A model generated the notes under the pieces. It did not search any database. It saw only the letters and a list, made by a program, of their open reading frames with translations, and was not told where the DNA came from. Shown piece by piece: positions 11,441-22,749 of a stretch of 64,000 nucleotides of DNA (position 1 is the stretch's first letter; every line of letters begins with the position of its first letter). The DNA comes from Phycomyces nitens (Eukaryota > Mucoromycota > Mucoromycetes > Mucorales > Phycomycetaceae). The stretch is from NCBI GenBank assembly GCA_022702545.1, contig JAHRBC010000009.1, positions 124,001 through 188,000 of the forward strand. Direction: 5' to 3'. The translations under genes were made by a program, and so were the position numbers.

Positions 11441-11762
11441 ATATACAATCTTTAGATATCATGGTGTTTGGATATTCTCAAAAGTTTTTTACCACAATAT
11501 ACACTCAATGGCACAAATATACATTGAGAATACAAACTAAAGTTAATATTGCACCTCCATTATGAATTAGAATCCTTTTTAACGCATGTCATTTATAGAA
11601 GAAATATTGCAGTGTTAGGGACCAGATATATTTGTTAGACACCGGACAGCAAGTCACAATTAAAATGTCTGGTAAAATCAAAACGTCGTGCCCGCTCAAA
11701 AACGTCGTGCCCCATCTGAAAATGTCGTGCCCCTAAGTTTAGCGAAATTGAATACCTCACAT

Positions 11763-12706
11763 TGACAATAACGAGGGTGCGATAAAGAATGAATATAACG
11801 GGGGTAGAACCGCAATTCAAAGACAGCAAGAGGACAAAAGAAGAGAAAATGAAGAAATAGACAGAGATATATGAACTTCGCTTGGGACAGTTAGATATAT
11901 TCTTGACAGCAATGGAAACAGGGAGGAAGAGATATAATAGGAGAGGGGAACTAGATAATTTCACTCAGGACAATTATTAAAGTTGACAGCAAGGTACTGG
12001 GAAGATACAGATTTGGACGGAAAAGGGAATTGGATAAAAAGAAAAATCAATCTTGGCACGAAGTATGTTTAGGAATTTCTATACAAGACAATTCACTAAT
12101 TCAGGGACGGAAAATAAGAGAGAGATAACTGATAATTTTATTGATTGAATTTTTAGTCTCTTATATAGACTTCGTAAAATATTACTTTGTAGATAATTAT
12201 GAATTGATTAATAATGGATTATAGAAAATGGGTGTGAGAACGAAAAATAGAACAGTAATATGAGATAATGGATATGGATAATGAGAGATTGTGTAAAATG
12301 TAAAATGATAAGACAAGACAGAGATATGAAAATATGAGAAAACAAGATGTGCAGTAAGGATGATAATGTAAAAATAGGTGACAATAATGATAAAAAAAAT
12401 ATAGATATGTGAGAAAAATGTAGAGTGAAGATAAGGATAAATGCGCACAGACAGGAACATGGGGAAAGAGAAAATGAGATAGATGACAAAAGGTGGACAT
12501 AAGAATGATAATTGAAATGCAGATAATGGGAGATAAAGATGGAAATGTAAAGAGGTATATGGGTAAAAAGTGACTTGCGATGCGATATGAGTGACGTCGC
12601 CATATTGACTGGACACGACGTCACTCTTTCTGGCAAGGCAGTCTGGAAAAGGATGATGTTGCTTGCGAAAGTGGGCGAAGCTGGAAAAACTACAACACCC
12701 GTGTCA
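11763..12706 (-). mobile_element. Solo LTR (LTR-a), left boundary uncertain
   Basis: Ends at 12706 in CCCGTGTCA and is closely related to LTR-b (13467-14659). On the minus strand it carries CTATATAAGAG followed about 20 nt later by AATAAA, read as core promoter and poly(A) signal. Homology to LTR-b begins slightly left of 11763, so the true left edge may lie between about 11620 and 11763. AAAG follows the right end. No internal region remains. Confidence 0.65.
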
Positions 12707-12710
12707 AAAG

Positions 12711-13462
12711 TGACACATGATGTGTGTATACGGTTGTGTATAGTGACGAACGACGGCAAATAATAAAACAATAATAAAGATAAAGAAAATGACTAACAAA
12801 ACTCAACAGTATATTCCCAAAATGTAACCGGGCAAAATATCACTGCTCTTCAGAGATCGAAAAGTACAAATAAAATAAAATAGAACTGGTATTAAACCCA
12901 ACGAAAGATATCTTTTATTGATTGAAAACTGAATGTCTTTTATAGACATTCAGAATCGAAAAAGAATAACTGAAAATAATAAAATAAATGGATGGAATTG
13001 TGTCATCGCAGTCAAGGTAAAACAAAGAATAAAGAAATAAGTGAATAAAATGATGTAATTCTAGACAAGTGTGATAAAGTATAGTATAAAAATATTGTAA
13101 AAATAATAAAGATAAAAATGGAAGAAGTACATTGTACAAAGACAATTGTTTAAAGAGGTGTAAAATGGTGAAATCCTGCAAGAAGGTGTCAAGGATTCAC
13201 AAAAGAAATAGGAAAGGAAATAATATAAAAAAGGAAATAAATAAATGTGATAAAATAAAAATGGGAAAAGACTGGGAAGAAAGAAAAATATAGAAACTCG
13301 GGGATCGCCCAGCCAACGTCACCTCACCGGAAACCCGCCCAACTCACTCGGCTCGGACTTCTTACTTGGACTTGTCCGGCCACCGACCCCTCCTACGTCT
13401 ATGTCCGGGCCCTTGGTCCGGCTTCATGGTCGAAACCGAATTTGCCCACAACACACGTGTCA
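12711..13462 (-). mobile_element. Solo LTR (LTR-c) flanked by AAAG
   Basis: Starts TGACAC and ends GTGTCA, a perfect 6-bp terminal inversion. AAAG lies on both sides (12707-12710 and 13463-13466), read as a 4-bp target duplication. The minus strand has CTATAAAAGAC followed by AATAAA. Its body differs from LTR-a and LTR-b apart from the tip and the promoter/poly(A) block, so it is a sister family. Confidence 0.7.
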
Positions 13463-13466
13463 AAAG

Positions 13467-14659
13467 TGATGCGTGTTGAGTTTGTTGTGATGTGAAAACG
13501 AGTCAGAAAATATAATAAATTAAATACCACTCGTTGACAATAACGATGGTGCGATAGAGACAGACAATAACGGGGGTAGAAACCGAAATTTGGACAGCAA
13601 GAAACGGACAAGAGAAAGAAAAGGTGAAAATATGGATAGAGATATATAACTTCGCTCGGGACAGTTGAATATATTCTTGACAGCAATGGAAACAGGGAGG
13701 AAGAGATATGATAGGAGAGGGGAACTAGATAATTTCACTCAGGACAATTACTAAAGTTGACAGCAAGGTACTGGGAAGATACAGATTTGGACGGAAAAGG
13801 GAATTGGATGAAAAGAAAAATCAATCTTGGCACAGGTATGACTAGGAATTTCTATACAAGACAATTCACTAGTTCAGGGACGGAAATTAAGAGAGAGGTA
13901 ACTGATGATGTTTATTGATTGAAATGTTGGTCTCTTATATAGACTTCGTAAAATGTTACTTAGTGATGAATGATGAATTGATTAATAATAAAATATAGGA
14001 ATTGGGTGTGTGAATGAAAAATAGAACAGTATATGAGATAATGGATAAGGATAATAATGACTTTGGGGGGAGGGGTATGAGATGATAAGACAAAATAAGA
14101 TATGATAGTATGAGAAAATGGGATATACAGTGAAGGTAATAGTATAAAAATGGAGGACAAATATGATAAGACAAAATGAGATATGAAAATGTGCGAAGAC
14201 AATGTAAATATGAAGTATGAAGATATGGATAACAATAATATGATAAAGTGAGCAGTGTGAGAGAAGGGACAGAGATATGAAGGGGTATGAATAAAATGAA
14301 GTGCCGATGTGTGAGAGGGTGTAAAGAGGTAGATAACATGAAGAGAAAGATAAGTGCGCACAGACAGCAACGTGGGGAGAAGGGAAAGGAAGATAGATGA
14401 CAAAAATAGTGTACAATGGATAAATATGGAAATGGATAGGAGGGGTTTGAAATGAGAGCGAGGGTGACAAATATGGAAAATCAAAGAAGTGCGGAGAAAA
14501 GGGAGATACGAGAAATAAGGTGACTTGCAAATGGAGAAAGGTGACGTTGCCAAGTTGATCAGGATGCTACGTCACGCTTTCTAGCAGGGAAGGCCTTGGA
14601 AAAGTCACGTGAAATGGAGAGAAGTGGGCGAAGCTGGAAATCCTACAACACCCGTGTCA
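13467..14659 (-). mobile_element. Solo LTR (LTR-b) ending 10 bp before tRNA-Thr
   Basis: Flanked by AAAG at 13463-13466 and 14660-14663. It ends CCCGTGTCA at 14659, exactly 10 bp before the first base of tRNA-Thr. The minus strand shows CTATATAAGAG and then AATAAA. Long Leu/Ser/Tyr-rich open frames on the minus strand reflect the biased base composition and are not genes. Confidence 0.7.
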
Positions 14660-14669
14660 AAAGAGCAGT

Positions 14670-14741
14670 GCCTTCTTGGCTCAGTTGGCAGAGCGTCTGC
14701 CTAGTAAGCAGAAGGTCGCCAGTTCAATTCTGGCAGAAGGC
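14670..14741 (+). tRNA. tRNA-Thr(AGU)
   Basis: A complete 72-nt cloverleaf: acceptor GCCTTCT pairs with AGAAGGC; D-arm GCTC/GAGC; anticodon stem TCTGC/GCAGA around loop CTAGTAA (anticodon AGT in DNA letters); T-arm GCCAG-TTCAATT-CTGGC. No intron. CCA is not encoded. The T-arm contains the B-box-like GTTCAATTC. Pol III transcription is expected, and an LTR end lies 10 bp upstream. Confidence 0.95.
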
Positions 14742-14769
14742 AGCACTGTCATGAAATTAACAGTATTTC

Positions 14770-14776
14770 TTTTTTT
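14770..14776 (+). terminator. Pol III terminator of tRNA-Thr
   Basis: A run of seven T on the sense strand, 28 bp past the tRNA 3' end; the first T run long enough to stop RNA polymerase III. Confidence 0.7.
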
Positions 14777-14998
14777 GTCACATGTGTTGTGCCTAATTTT
14801 GGTGAAACAAGCTCTGTCATTCCTGATCTGGGATGGTCGGTTGAATTGTCAAGTCTCGACTAGGTGTATCTTGCTAATGCTTGACTTAGATGAGTTTTTG
14901 CAATAGATCACCACCAACTAGGACGTTTAGGACACTACGGCGGAAGGACCGGTAGCTGTGCCAAAAACGGTAGCATAACTACCGTTTTTTATGATTTT

Positions 14999-15632
14999 AG
15001 AGCACTTTATCTCCGCAGATTGTGGTTGAAAGGTAATGTCATCGATGCCGAATCATAAAAGTCGCATGGAATGTCTTTTCATCTGGCAATGAGGTAGTTG
15101 TAGTACCATAGAAAGGGCTCGTAAGTTTTTAGGCAACGTTGTTTATTGAAATGAGCATTTTATTTGGTGTTAAAAATGTTGCGCATTCTTGAAAAAAATA
15201 ATTTTTCGCCTGTGTGAACAAAACGGTAGCATAACTACCGTTTTTTTGAAACAATTTTTTTGTTTTTGACATTATTAGTTATTTTATTTTATTTTATTTG
15301 GTATTGATATTTATTAGAGCACTTTATCTCCGCAGATTGTGGTTGAAAGGTAATGTCATCGATCCCGATTCATAAAAGTCGCATGGAATGTCTTCTCATC
15401 TGACAATGAGGTAGTTGTAGTACCATAGAAAGGGTCCGTAAATTTTTAGGCAACCTTGTTTATTGAAATGAGCATTTTATTTGGTGTTAAAGATGTTGAG
15501 CATTCTTGAGAAAAATAATTTTTCCCTGTGTGAACAAAACGGTAGCATAACTACCGTTTTTTGAAACAATTTTTTTGTTTTTGACATTATAAAAATTTTC
15601 TTTTTCTTTTTTCTTTCCTTATAAATATCAAT
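14999..15632. repeat. 317-bp tandem duplication in E2 right arm
   Basis: The block starting AGAGCACTTTATCTCCGCAG at about 14999 recurs at about 15316 with a few changes. E1 and CACTA-C each have it once. Each block carries one AACGGTAGCATAACTACCG palindrome. Confidence 0.8.
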
Positions 15633-15652
15633 ACCAAATAAAATGGCTAATA

Positions 15653-16525
15653 AAGTGGCAAGGTTACTCATGGTCACACGCAGATTGTCATTAAACACGT
15701 AATATGGTGCAATGATAAAGAACTGATTACTACTCGGAGAGTACTGGATGAGCCCAACTTGATGCTGAATGTCATCCACATTGATAATGGCATATTTTGA
15801 CTGGGTTGTTTGTCTAGTTGAGCTGTGTGACCGCCGTATTACGATTGGCACAGATGAGTCATGGGCTGCTGTACCATGCTCTTTCATCACTTCAACGAAT
15901 GCCAGAAAGTGCGGTGTGCCATCAACCTCTTTATGCTCAAAATAAAATTCCACGGTGCCAACAAACCAGCTTTGAATAGTTATATTGTGACGGCTAGATA
16001 AAAATATAAAAAATGCGAGTGATCTCTATTTTGTATTTTGACTAATACTAATACTCACTTTCTGTACAGACAGGTAAACATCACATGATGATTGCCACGT
16101 CTGGTCTCATTTTATTCTTCGGTACATTCATGAAGCATGCACAGTTGAATTTTTCCAAAGACGAGAAGCAACAACAATCGTTGGGTCATCAAGTTCAATA
16201 CTGTTCATACCACTGTTTCGCACATAGTACTTTGCCAAAGTATTCTTGACAACAGGGCTGCTGACACCTTCCACGTCATCATCATTCAAGCTGGCATGTC
16301 AGTTGAATGGCTCCCATAGCTGGGCAGCACTTACACAATCTGGAAGATCTAAGAAACTTGCTTCATTATATGTGGACGGCTGACTTGTACTAGGATAATT
16401 CTGAGAGCTGTTTGCTGAACTGACAAAGCTATGAACAGCAAAGCGCTCAACAAGCAAACTGGCATTTCTACCGCCCTTCAAGTTTGACGTGATAAGCTTG
16501 GAGTATACTCTAATTACTTTTTCTA
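15653..16525 (-). pseudogene. E2 transposase, C-terminal remnant
   Basis: Minus-strand pieces match exons 6 and 7 of the CACTA-C transposase: GGRNASLLVERFA and AQLWEPF (16481-16299), then a fragment with SRLWK, then FYFEHKEVDGTPHF through the C-terminus (about 15953-15653). After AQLWEPFN there is an in-frame TGA also present at the same place in E1. The end of the frame is altered by a local inversion (15589-15652) that removes the usual stop. Only about a third of the protein is represented and no acidic catalytic block remains, so this copy would depend on a transposase made elsewhere. Confidence 0.8.
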
Positions 16526-16649
16526 TGGGTAGGTAAGAGATTATTTGACTAATAATAGCAATAGCAGCAAAGACACTTCTTGGTCAATGATGACAAAATC
16601 AACGTACCTGTCATCAATGATTGTGGCCAGTGAGGCACGGCTAGGACAA

Positions 16650-17056
16650 TAGCACTCCACATTTACAAGTGCAAAAGAATGTGGTGTGCCAAGAATATTC
16701 TTCAAGATACCTTTAAGAGTGCAAACCAGACTCATAAGAGAGAAATGGCAGAGAACAGCCAGGCAAGTTTATTAATTAACAAACATTTGAATATACATTA
16801 TAATTAATACAATATTTTTATTATGTTATAGCAGGAAGGAGCAACCAGTTCTTTTCTTTCAGAAGATGAGGTATTTCAAACAGATGACGAGGCTGAATCA
16901 CCAATCATGACAGATGTACTGTAAGTTAGAGCTTTTTTGTTGCTCATCTATTCTCAATTTAATATTAATATAATATTTCTACTGTTTGATATAGGTTTAC
17001 ACCACTAGGAATGAGCAATGAGCCTTCATCAAAGAGAAACAGACCAGGGCTTTAAT
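16650..17056 (+). pseudogene. E2 accessory gene, 3' remnant
   Basis: The plus strand gives KRMWCAKNILQDTFKSANQ, closely matching the middle of the CACTA-C accessory protein, then a GCAAGT donor at the same place as the GC-AG intron there. An exon with SEDEVFQTDDEAESPIMTDV (about 16833-16920) and a final exon ending RNRPGL stop (about 16995-17056) follow. The coiled-coil first exon and most of exon 2 are missing. A deletion has fused this gene to the tail of the transposase gene, in opposite orientation. Confidence 0.75.
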
Positions 17057-17994
17057 ATTCTTTAGGCTGCTCTTATTGGTTCTCTCATATTTTTAGTATA
17101 TGTTTTAGCGCACTTTTTCTTTTCCTCTTTTCCTTTAGCTGTTTTATCTTTGCTTTGGTCCTCTCCTTTGAAATAAAATCGAATAACCCTCCATCACGTA
17201 AGATTGCCACCTTAATAAATGCCCGATTGGCATCTTGTATACCACATCTTCAGCTCTGTTGTTTTTAATCTAGGAATGAAACACACATCTCGCCCTTTTT
17301 CAAGCACCAAAAAAAATGAAATTTTTTTATAGCTGTATTATGCCGAGGTTAGTTTATATTTCTTTTCTTTTCTTTGCTCTACTTTTTTGAAGTAAAACTA
17401 AATGACCCTCCCTTATGTAAGGTTGTCAATGACATAAACATCCGATTGGAATCTTGTATACCACATCTTCAGCTCTGCTATCTTTAATCAAGGAATGAAA
17501 CACTCATCTCATAATTTTTCAGACACTAAAAAAAGGTGAAAATTTTTTACAGCTATATTACACTAACACTACGGCGGAAAAAACGGTAGCTAACTACCGT
17601 TTTGGTAGCATTACTACCGTTTTTTCCCACCAAAAAAAACGGTAGTAAAGACTCTGTATAAGGCGATTTCGGTAGCTGTTACCGTTTTTTTAGTGCGAAA
17701 AAAAGGGTAGTTATGAGGCAGGAATAGGCACAGCTACCGTTTTTTTATCCAACCAAAATCGTTTCTTTATATACTATAGCCTCTCTTTTATATTACTTTA
17801 TATACTAGCACCCATTCTTTTTTTACTGCCATTTATTTGAAATAATGGTTTATTTTTTATTATAATTTCGATTTATTTCAAATAATATTAAAATATATAT
17901 AATAATAATATAGAAACATACCAAAAGCAAATACTATTTAATATTATAAAACGTATATGGTACAAACCTTTTACTCAATCTATACACGATGCCA

Positions 17995-18300
17995 ACAACA
18001 TGTTGTTATGACTTGGATGGCCTTTGGTCTTCATCGATTGCTATAAAAATATTGTGGTCAGAGAATGAAGCAATCAAATAAACCGAATATATTGTTTTGG
18101 GTAGCATACCAGTATATATTGTGCTTGTTAATCAGCATGCCGAGCATCTTGTTGTGAATCACTGTCATGACTTGGAAGGCCTTTGGTCTTCATCAATTGC
18201 TATAAAGATATTGTGGTCAGAGAATGAAGCGATCAAATAAACCAAGCATATTGTTTTGGATAGCATACCAGTATATATTGTGCTTGTTAATCGGTATACC
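17995..18300. repeat. Internal tandem repeat of E1, about 155 bp, two copies
   Basis: Two copies of a block containing GGCCTTTGGTCTTCATC and TGTGGTCAGAGAATGAAG. The corresponding part of E2 (about 21215-21640, reversed) has three copies, which accounts for the roughly 156-bp length difference between the E1 and E2 left arms. Confidence 0.8.
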
Positions 18301-19091
18301 AAGCATCTCTTGAATTAATGCCACTATATGAAACGTACAGATGTAAATACTAGATGCAGTAGAAGGAGAATAGAGAATGCGCAATATGATTAATTAAAGA
18401 GTGTAAACATATTATAATATTCTTACCATAGAAAATATATTGCTGTAAAGTCAGCTCATAAGATTTAAAACTAATTCGAATATAATGGTAGTTGGCAGAA
18501 TGAGTACATCATTAAGAAAACAATATGCATATTCTACAGAGATTCCCAGGTGGGGAGGTGGGGAACGACAAACTTTAGTGTAATATAGCTGTAAAAAATT
18601 TTCACCTTTTTTTAGTGTCTGAAAAATTATGAGATGAGTGTTTCATTCCTTGATTAAAGATAGCAGAGCTGAAGATGTGGTATACAAGATTCCAATCGGA
18701 TGTTTATGTAATTGACAACCTTACATAAGGGAGGGTCATTTAGTTTTATTTCAAAAAAGTAGAGCAAAGAAAAGAAAAGAAATATAAACTAACCTCGGCG
18801 TAATACAGCTATAAAAAAATTTCATTTTTTTTGGTGCTTGAAAAAGGGCGAGATGTGTGTTTCATTCCTAGATTAAAAACAACAGAGCTGAAGATGTGGT
18901 ATACAAGATGCCAATCGGGCATTTATTAAGGTGGCAATCTTACGTGATGGAGAGTTATTCGATTTTATTTCAAAGGAGAGGACCAAAGCAAAGATAAAAC
19001 AGCTAAAGGAAAAGAGGAAAAGAAAAAGTGCGCTAAAACATATACTAAAAATATGAGAGAACCAATAAGAGCAGCCTAAAGAATATTAAAG

Positions 19092-19495
19092 ACTTAGTCT
19101 GTTTCTCTTAGATGAAGGCTCATTGCTCATTCCTAGTGGTGTAAACCTATATCAAACAGTAGAAATATTATATTAATATTAAATTGAGAATAGATGAGCA
19201 ACAAAAAAGCTCTAACTTATAGTACATCTGTCATGATTGGGGATTCAGCCTCGTCATCCGTTTGAAATACCTCATCTTCCGAAAGAAAAGAACTGCTTGC
19301 TCTTTCCTGCTATAACATAATAAAAATATTGTATTAATTATAATGTATATTCAAATGTTTGTTAATTAATAAACTTTCCTGGCTGTTCTCTGCTATTTTT
19401 CTCTTACAAGTCTGGTTTGCACTCTTAAAGGTGTCTTGAAGAAGATTCTTGGCACACCACATTCTTTTGCACTTGTAAATGTGGAGTGCTATTGT
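19092..19495 (-). pseudogene. E1 accessory gene, 3' remnant
   Basis: Minus-strand counterpart of the E2 remnant at 16650-17056: the CKRMWCAKN-like segment, then a former GC-AG donor now reading GGAAAGT instead of GGCAAGT (near 19382), then exons carrying the acidic QTDDEAESP block and the short tail. The lost donor and missing 5' half make it non-functional. Confidence 0.75.
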
Positions 19496-19614
19496 CCTAG
19501 CCGTGCCTCACTGGCCACAATCATTGATGACAGGTACGTTGATTTTGTCATCATTGACCAAGAAGTGTCTTTGCTGCTGTTGCTATTATTAGTCAAATAA
19601 TCTCTTACCTACCC

Positions 19615-20491
19615 ATGGAAAAAGTAATTAGAGTATACTCCAAGCTTATCACGTCAAACTTGAAGGGCGGTAGAAATGCCAGTTTGCTTGTTGAGCGCTT
19701 TGCTGTTAATAGCTTTGTCAGTTCAGCAAACAGCTCTCAGAATTATCCTAGTACAAGTCAGCCGTCCACATATAATGAAGCAAGTTTCTTAGATCTTCCA
19801 GATGGTGTAAGTGCTGCCCAGCTATGGGAGCCATTCAACTGACATGCCAGTTTGAATGATGATGACTTGGAAGGTGTCAGCAGCCCTGTTGTCAAGAATA
19901 CTTTGGCAAAGTACTATGTGCGAAACAGTGGTATGGACAGTATTGAACTTGATGACCCGACGATTGTTGTTGCTTCTCGTCTTTGGAAAAATTCAACCGT
20001 ACATTCTTCATGTATGTACCGAAGAATAAAAACGAGACCAGACGTGGCAATCATCATGTGATGTTCACCTGTCCATACAGAAAGTGAGTATTGGTATTAG
20101 TCAAAATACAAAATAGAGATCACTCACATTTTTTATATTTTTATCTAGCCGTCGCAATATAACTATTCAAAGCTGGTTTGTTGGCACCGTGGAATTTTAT
20201 TTTGAGCATAAAGAGGTTGATGGCACACCGCACTTTCTGGCATTCGTTGAAGTGATGAAAGAGCATGGTACAGCAGCCCATGACTCATCTGTGCCAATCG
20301 TAATACGGCGGTCACACAGCTCAACTGGACAAACAACCCAGCCAAAATATGCTGTTAATGTGGATGACATTCAGCATCAAGTTGGGCTCATCCAGTACCC
20401 TCCGAGTAGTAATCAGTTCTTTATCATTGCATCATATTATGTGTTTAATGACAATCTGCATGTGACCAGGGGTAATCTTGCCACTTTATAA
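19615..20491 (+). pseudogene. E1 transposase, C-terminal remnant
   Basis: Frames at 19615-19842, 19852-20061 and 20189-20491 correspond to CACTA-C transposase exons 6 and 7 (MEKVIRVYSK, GGRNASLLVERFA, AQLWEPF, VVASRLWK, FYFEHKEVDG, NLATL stop). A TGA after AQLWEPFN (19840-19842) splits exon 6, and the same stop is in E2. The ATG at 19615 is an internal Met of the parent protein, so it is not a real start. No catalytic blocks remain. Confidence 0.8.
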
Positions 20492-21214
20492 AAATTTTCT
20501 TTTTCTTTTTCTTTCTTTATAAATATCAATACCAAATAAAATAAAATAAAATGGCTAATAATGTCAAAAACAAAAAAATTGTTTCAAAAAACGGTAGCAT
20601 AACTACCGTTTTGTTCACACAGGCGAAAAATTATTTTTCTCAAAAATGCGCAACATCGTTAACACCAAATAAAATGCTCATTTCAATAAATAACGTTGCC
20701 TAAAAACTTACGAGCCCTTTCTATGGTACTACAACTACCTCATTACCTGATGAAAAGACATTCCATGCGACTTTTATGAATCGGCATCGATGACATTACC
20801 TTTCAACCACAATCTGCGGAGATAAAGTGCTCAAAAATCATAAAAAACGGTAGTTATGCTACCGTTTTCGGCACAGCTACCGGTCCTTCCGCCGTAGTGT
20901 AAAGTTTGTCGTTCCCCACCTCCCTACCTGGGAATCTCTGTAGAATATGCATATTGTTTTCTTAATGATGTACTCATTCTGCCAACTACCATTATATTCG
21001 AATTAGTTTTAAATCTTATGAGCTGACTTTACAGCAATATATTTTCTATGGTAAGAATATTATAATATGTTTACACTCTTTAATTAATCATATTCCGCAT
21101 TCTCTACTCTCCTTCTACTGCATCTAGTATTTACATCTGTACGTTCCATATAGTGGCATTAATTCAAGAGATGCTTGGTATACCGATTAACAAGCACAAT
21201 ATATACTGGTATGC

Positions 21215-21640
21215 TATCAAAAACAATATGCTCGGTTTATTTGATCGCTTCATTCTCTGACCACGATATCTTTATAGCAATTGATGAAGACCAAAGGCCT
21301 TCCAAGTCATGACAGTGATCCACAACAAGATGCTCGGCACGCTGATTAACAAGCACAATATATACTGGTATGCTACCCAAAACATTATATTCGGTTTATT
21401 TGATTGCTTCATTCTCTGACCACAATATTTTTATAGCAATCGATGAAGACCAAAGGTGCTATCCAAGTCATGACAGTGATCCATAACAAGATGCTTGGCA
21501 CGTCGATTGACAAGCACAACGTATACTGGTATGCTATCCAAAATAATAAGCTCGGTTTATTTGATTGCTTCATTCTCTGACCACAATATTTTTATAGCAA
21601 TCGGTGAAGACCAAAGGCCATCCAAGTCATAACAACATGT
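21215..21640. repeat. Internal tandem repeat of E2, about 155 bp, three copies
   Basis: Reverse-orientation counterpart of 17995-18300 with one extra unit; each copy contains TTCATTCTCTGACCAC and GATGAAGACCAAAGG. Confidence 0.8.
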
Positions 21641-22339
21641 TGTTGGCATCGTGTATAGCTTGAGTAAAAGGTTTGTACCATATACGTTTTATAATATTAA
21701 ATAGTATTTGCTTTTGGTATGTTTCTATATTATTATTATATATATTTTAATATTATTTGAAATAAATCGAAATTATAATAAAAAATAAACCATTATTTCA
21801 AATAAATGGCAGTAAAAAAAGAATGGGTGCTAGTATATAAAGTAATATAAAAGAGAGGCTATAGTATATAAAGAAACGATTTTGGTTGGATAAAAAAAAC
21901 GGTAGCTGTGCCTATTCCTGCGTCATAACTACCCTTTTTTTTCGCACTAAAAAAACGGTAACAGCTACCGAAATCGCCTTATACAGAGTCTTTACTACCG
22001 TTTTTTTGGTGGGAAAAAACGGTAGTAATGCTACCAAAACGGTAGTTAGCTACCGTTTTTTCCGCCGTAGTGGGATAAATAGGAATATAGAGAATTGAAT
22101 GCCTTTTTTATTGATACAAATCGTTGTAGTATTTATACAGATTTTATAAGTGAAACTATCTAAACTAATTACTTTTTACTCAAGACACATTGGTTATCTC
22201 TTTATGAGAGGCGATGAGAATATGTCTTGGTTTTACAAAAAGGGGAACCAATCGGTATAACCTTGAAGACATATGTTAAAAGCATTACCGATTGGGTACC
22301 TGATTATCTGGGTTATTATTCGCTATGTCAACTCTGACA

Positions 22340-22749
22340 GAATGAAGGTTGCCGGGGTTTTCGGACCCAGATTTAAGTACCGATTTGTTAGTTATATCAA
22401 TGAATATTCAAATTCAAGATAAAGTTTTTAATGCAAATGTGACTAGTTTTTAATTTTATATCCAATAATATAATTTATTTTTATTTTGATATTTTCTCTA
22501 TGAATATTACTCCTATTTTGATAAAAGTTATATCATTCGTTCTGAAATTTTTTTGTGATCAATATCAATATATAACAAGCATATAATACTTTGTCAGAAA
22601 AACTATCTATAGATTATAATAAAAAGTTAAATTAACAAACCATGTTTTGTGCTAGTTATATATGAAAAAAAATAAAAATTACTAAATTATAAGTATAGTC
22701 TAGTTGTAAATTTTTTACTTATCAAACAAATGGCCCATGTTCAATTCAT
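22340..22749. other. AT-rich spacer with no gene seen
   Basis: Non-repetitive AT-rich DNA between the split solo LTR and Gypsy1. Possibly host intergenic sequence. It contains one copy of the GAAT target duplication at its left edge and TCAT at its right edge. Confidence 0.6.

Larger units (their letters stand above)
17567..20899 (+). mobile_element. CACTA element E1, nested in E2
   Basis: Begins CACTACGGCGGAAAA at 17567 and ends TTCCGCCGTAGTG at 20899, flanked by TAA on both sides. Removing E1 and one TAA restores E2 sequence that matches, in reverse, E1's own sequence at about 18570-18600. The insertion is therefore into the homologous spot of a sister copy in opposite orientation. At 3333 bp it is an internal deletion derivative of the CACTA-C type. 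Confidence 0.92.
14933..22072 (-). mobile_element. CACTA element E2, reverse orientation, interrupted by E1
   Basis: Both ends read CACTACGGCGGAA inward (14933 and 22072), flanked by GGA on each side. The right end (relative to CACTA-C) lies at 14933 and the left end at 22072. E2 without the nested copy is about 3.8 kb, against more than 6.6 kb for CACTA-C, because most of the transposase gene is gone. It is a deletion derivative that cannot encode a full transposase. E1, its near copy, is inserted at 17566/20900. Confidence 0.9.
14847..22339 (-). mobile_element. Solo LTR of the Gypsy1/Retro2 kind, split by E2
   Basis: The two pieces, 14847-14932 and 22073-22339, join to give about 350 bp that matches, in reverse, the LTR at 43579-43925. 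It begins TGTCAAG, ends CTCTGACA and is flanked by GAAT on both sides (14843-14846 and 22340-22343). The uninterrupted LTR at 43579-43925 serves as the empty site for the E2 insertion. Confidence 0.85.

Noticed and set aside
12197..12771. Long Leu/Ser/Tyr-rich hydrophobic open frames on the minus strand, also at 13956-14553
   Set aside because: They lie inside purine-biased LTRs, overlap each other in several frames, and show no conservation as protein between LTR-a and LTR-b.
14676..14906. Open frame beginning MAQLAERLPSKQK
   Set aside because: It is a conceptual translation of the tRNA-Thr gene and its flank; not a protein gene.
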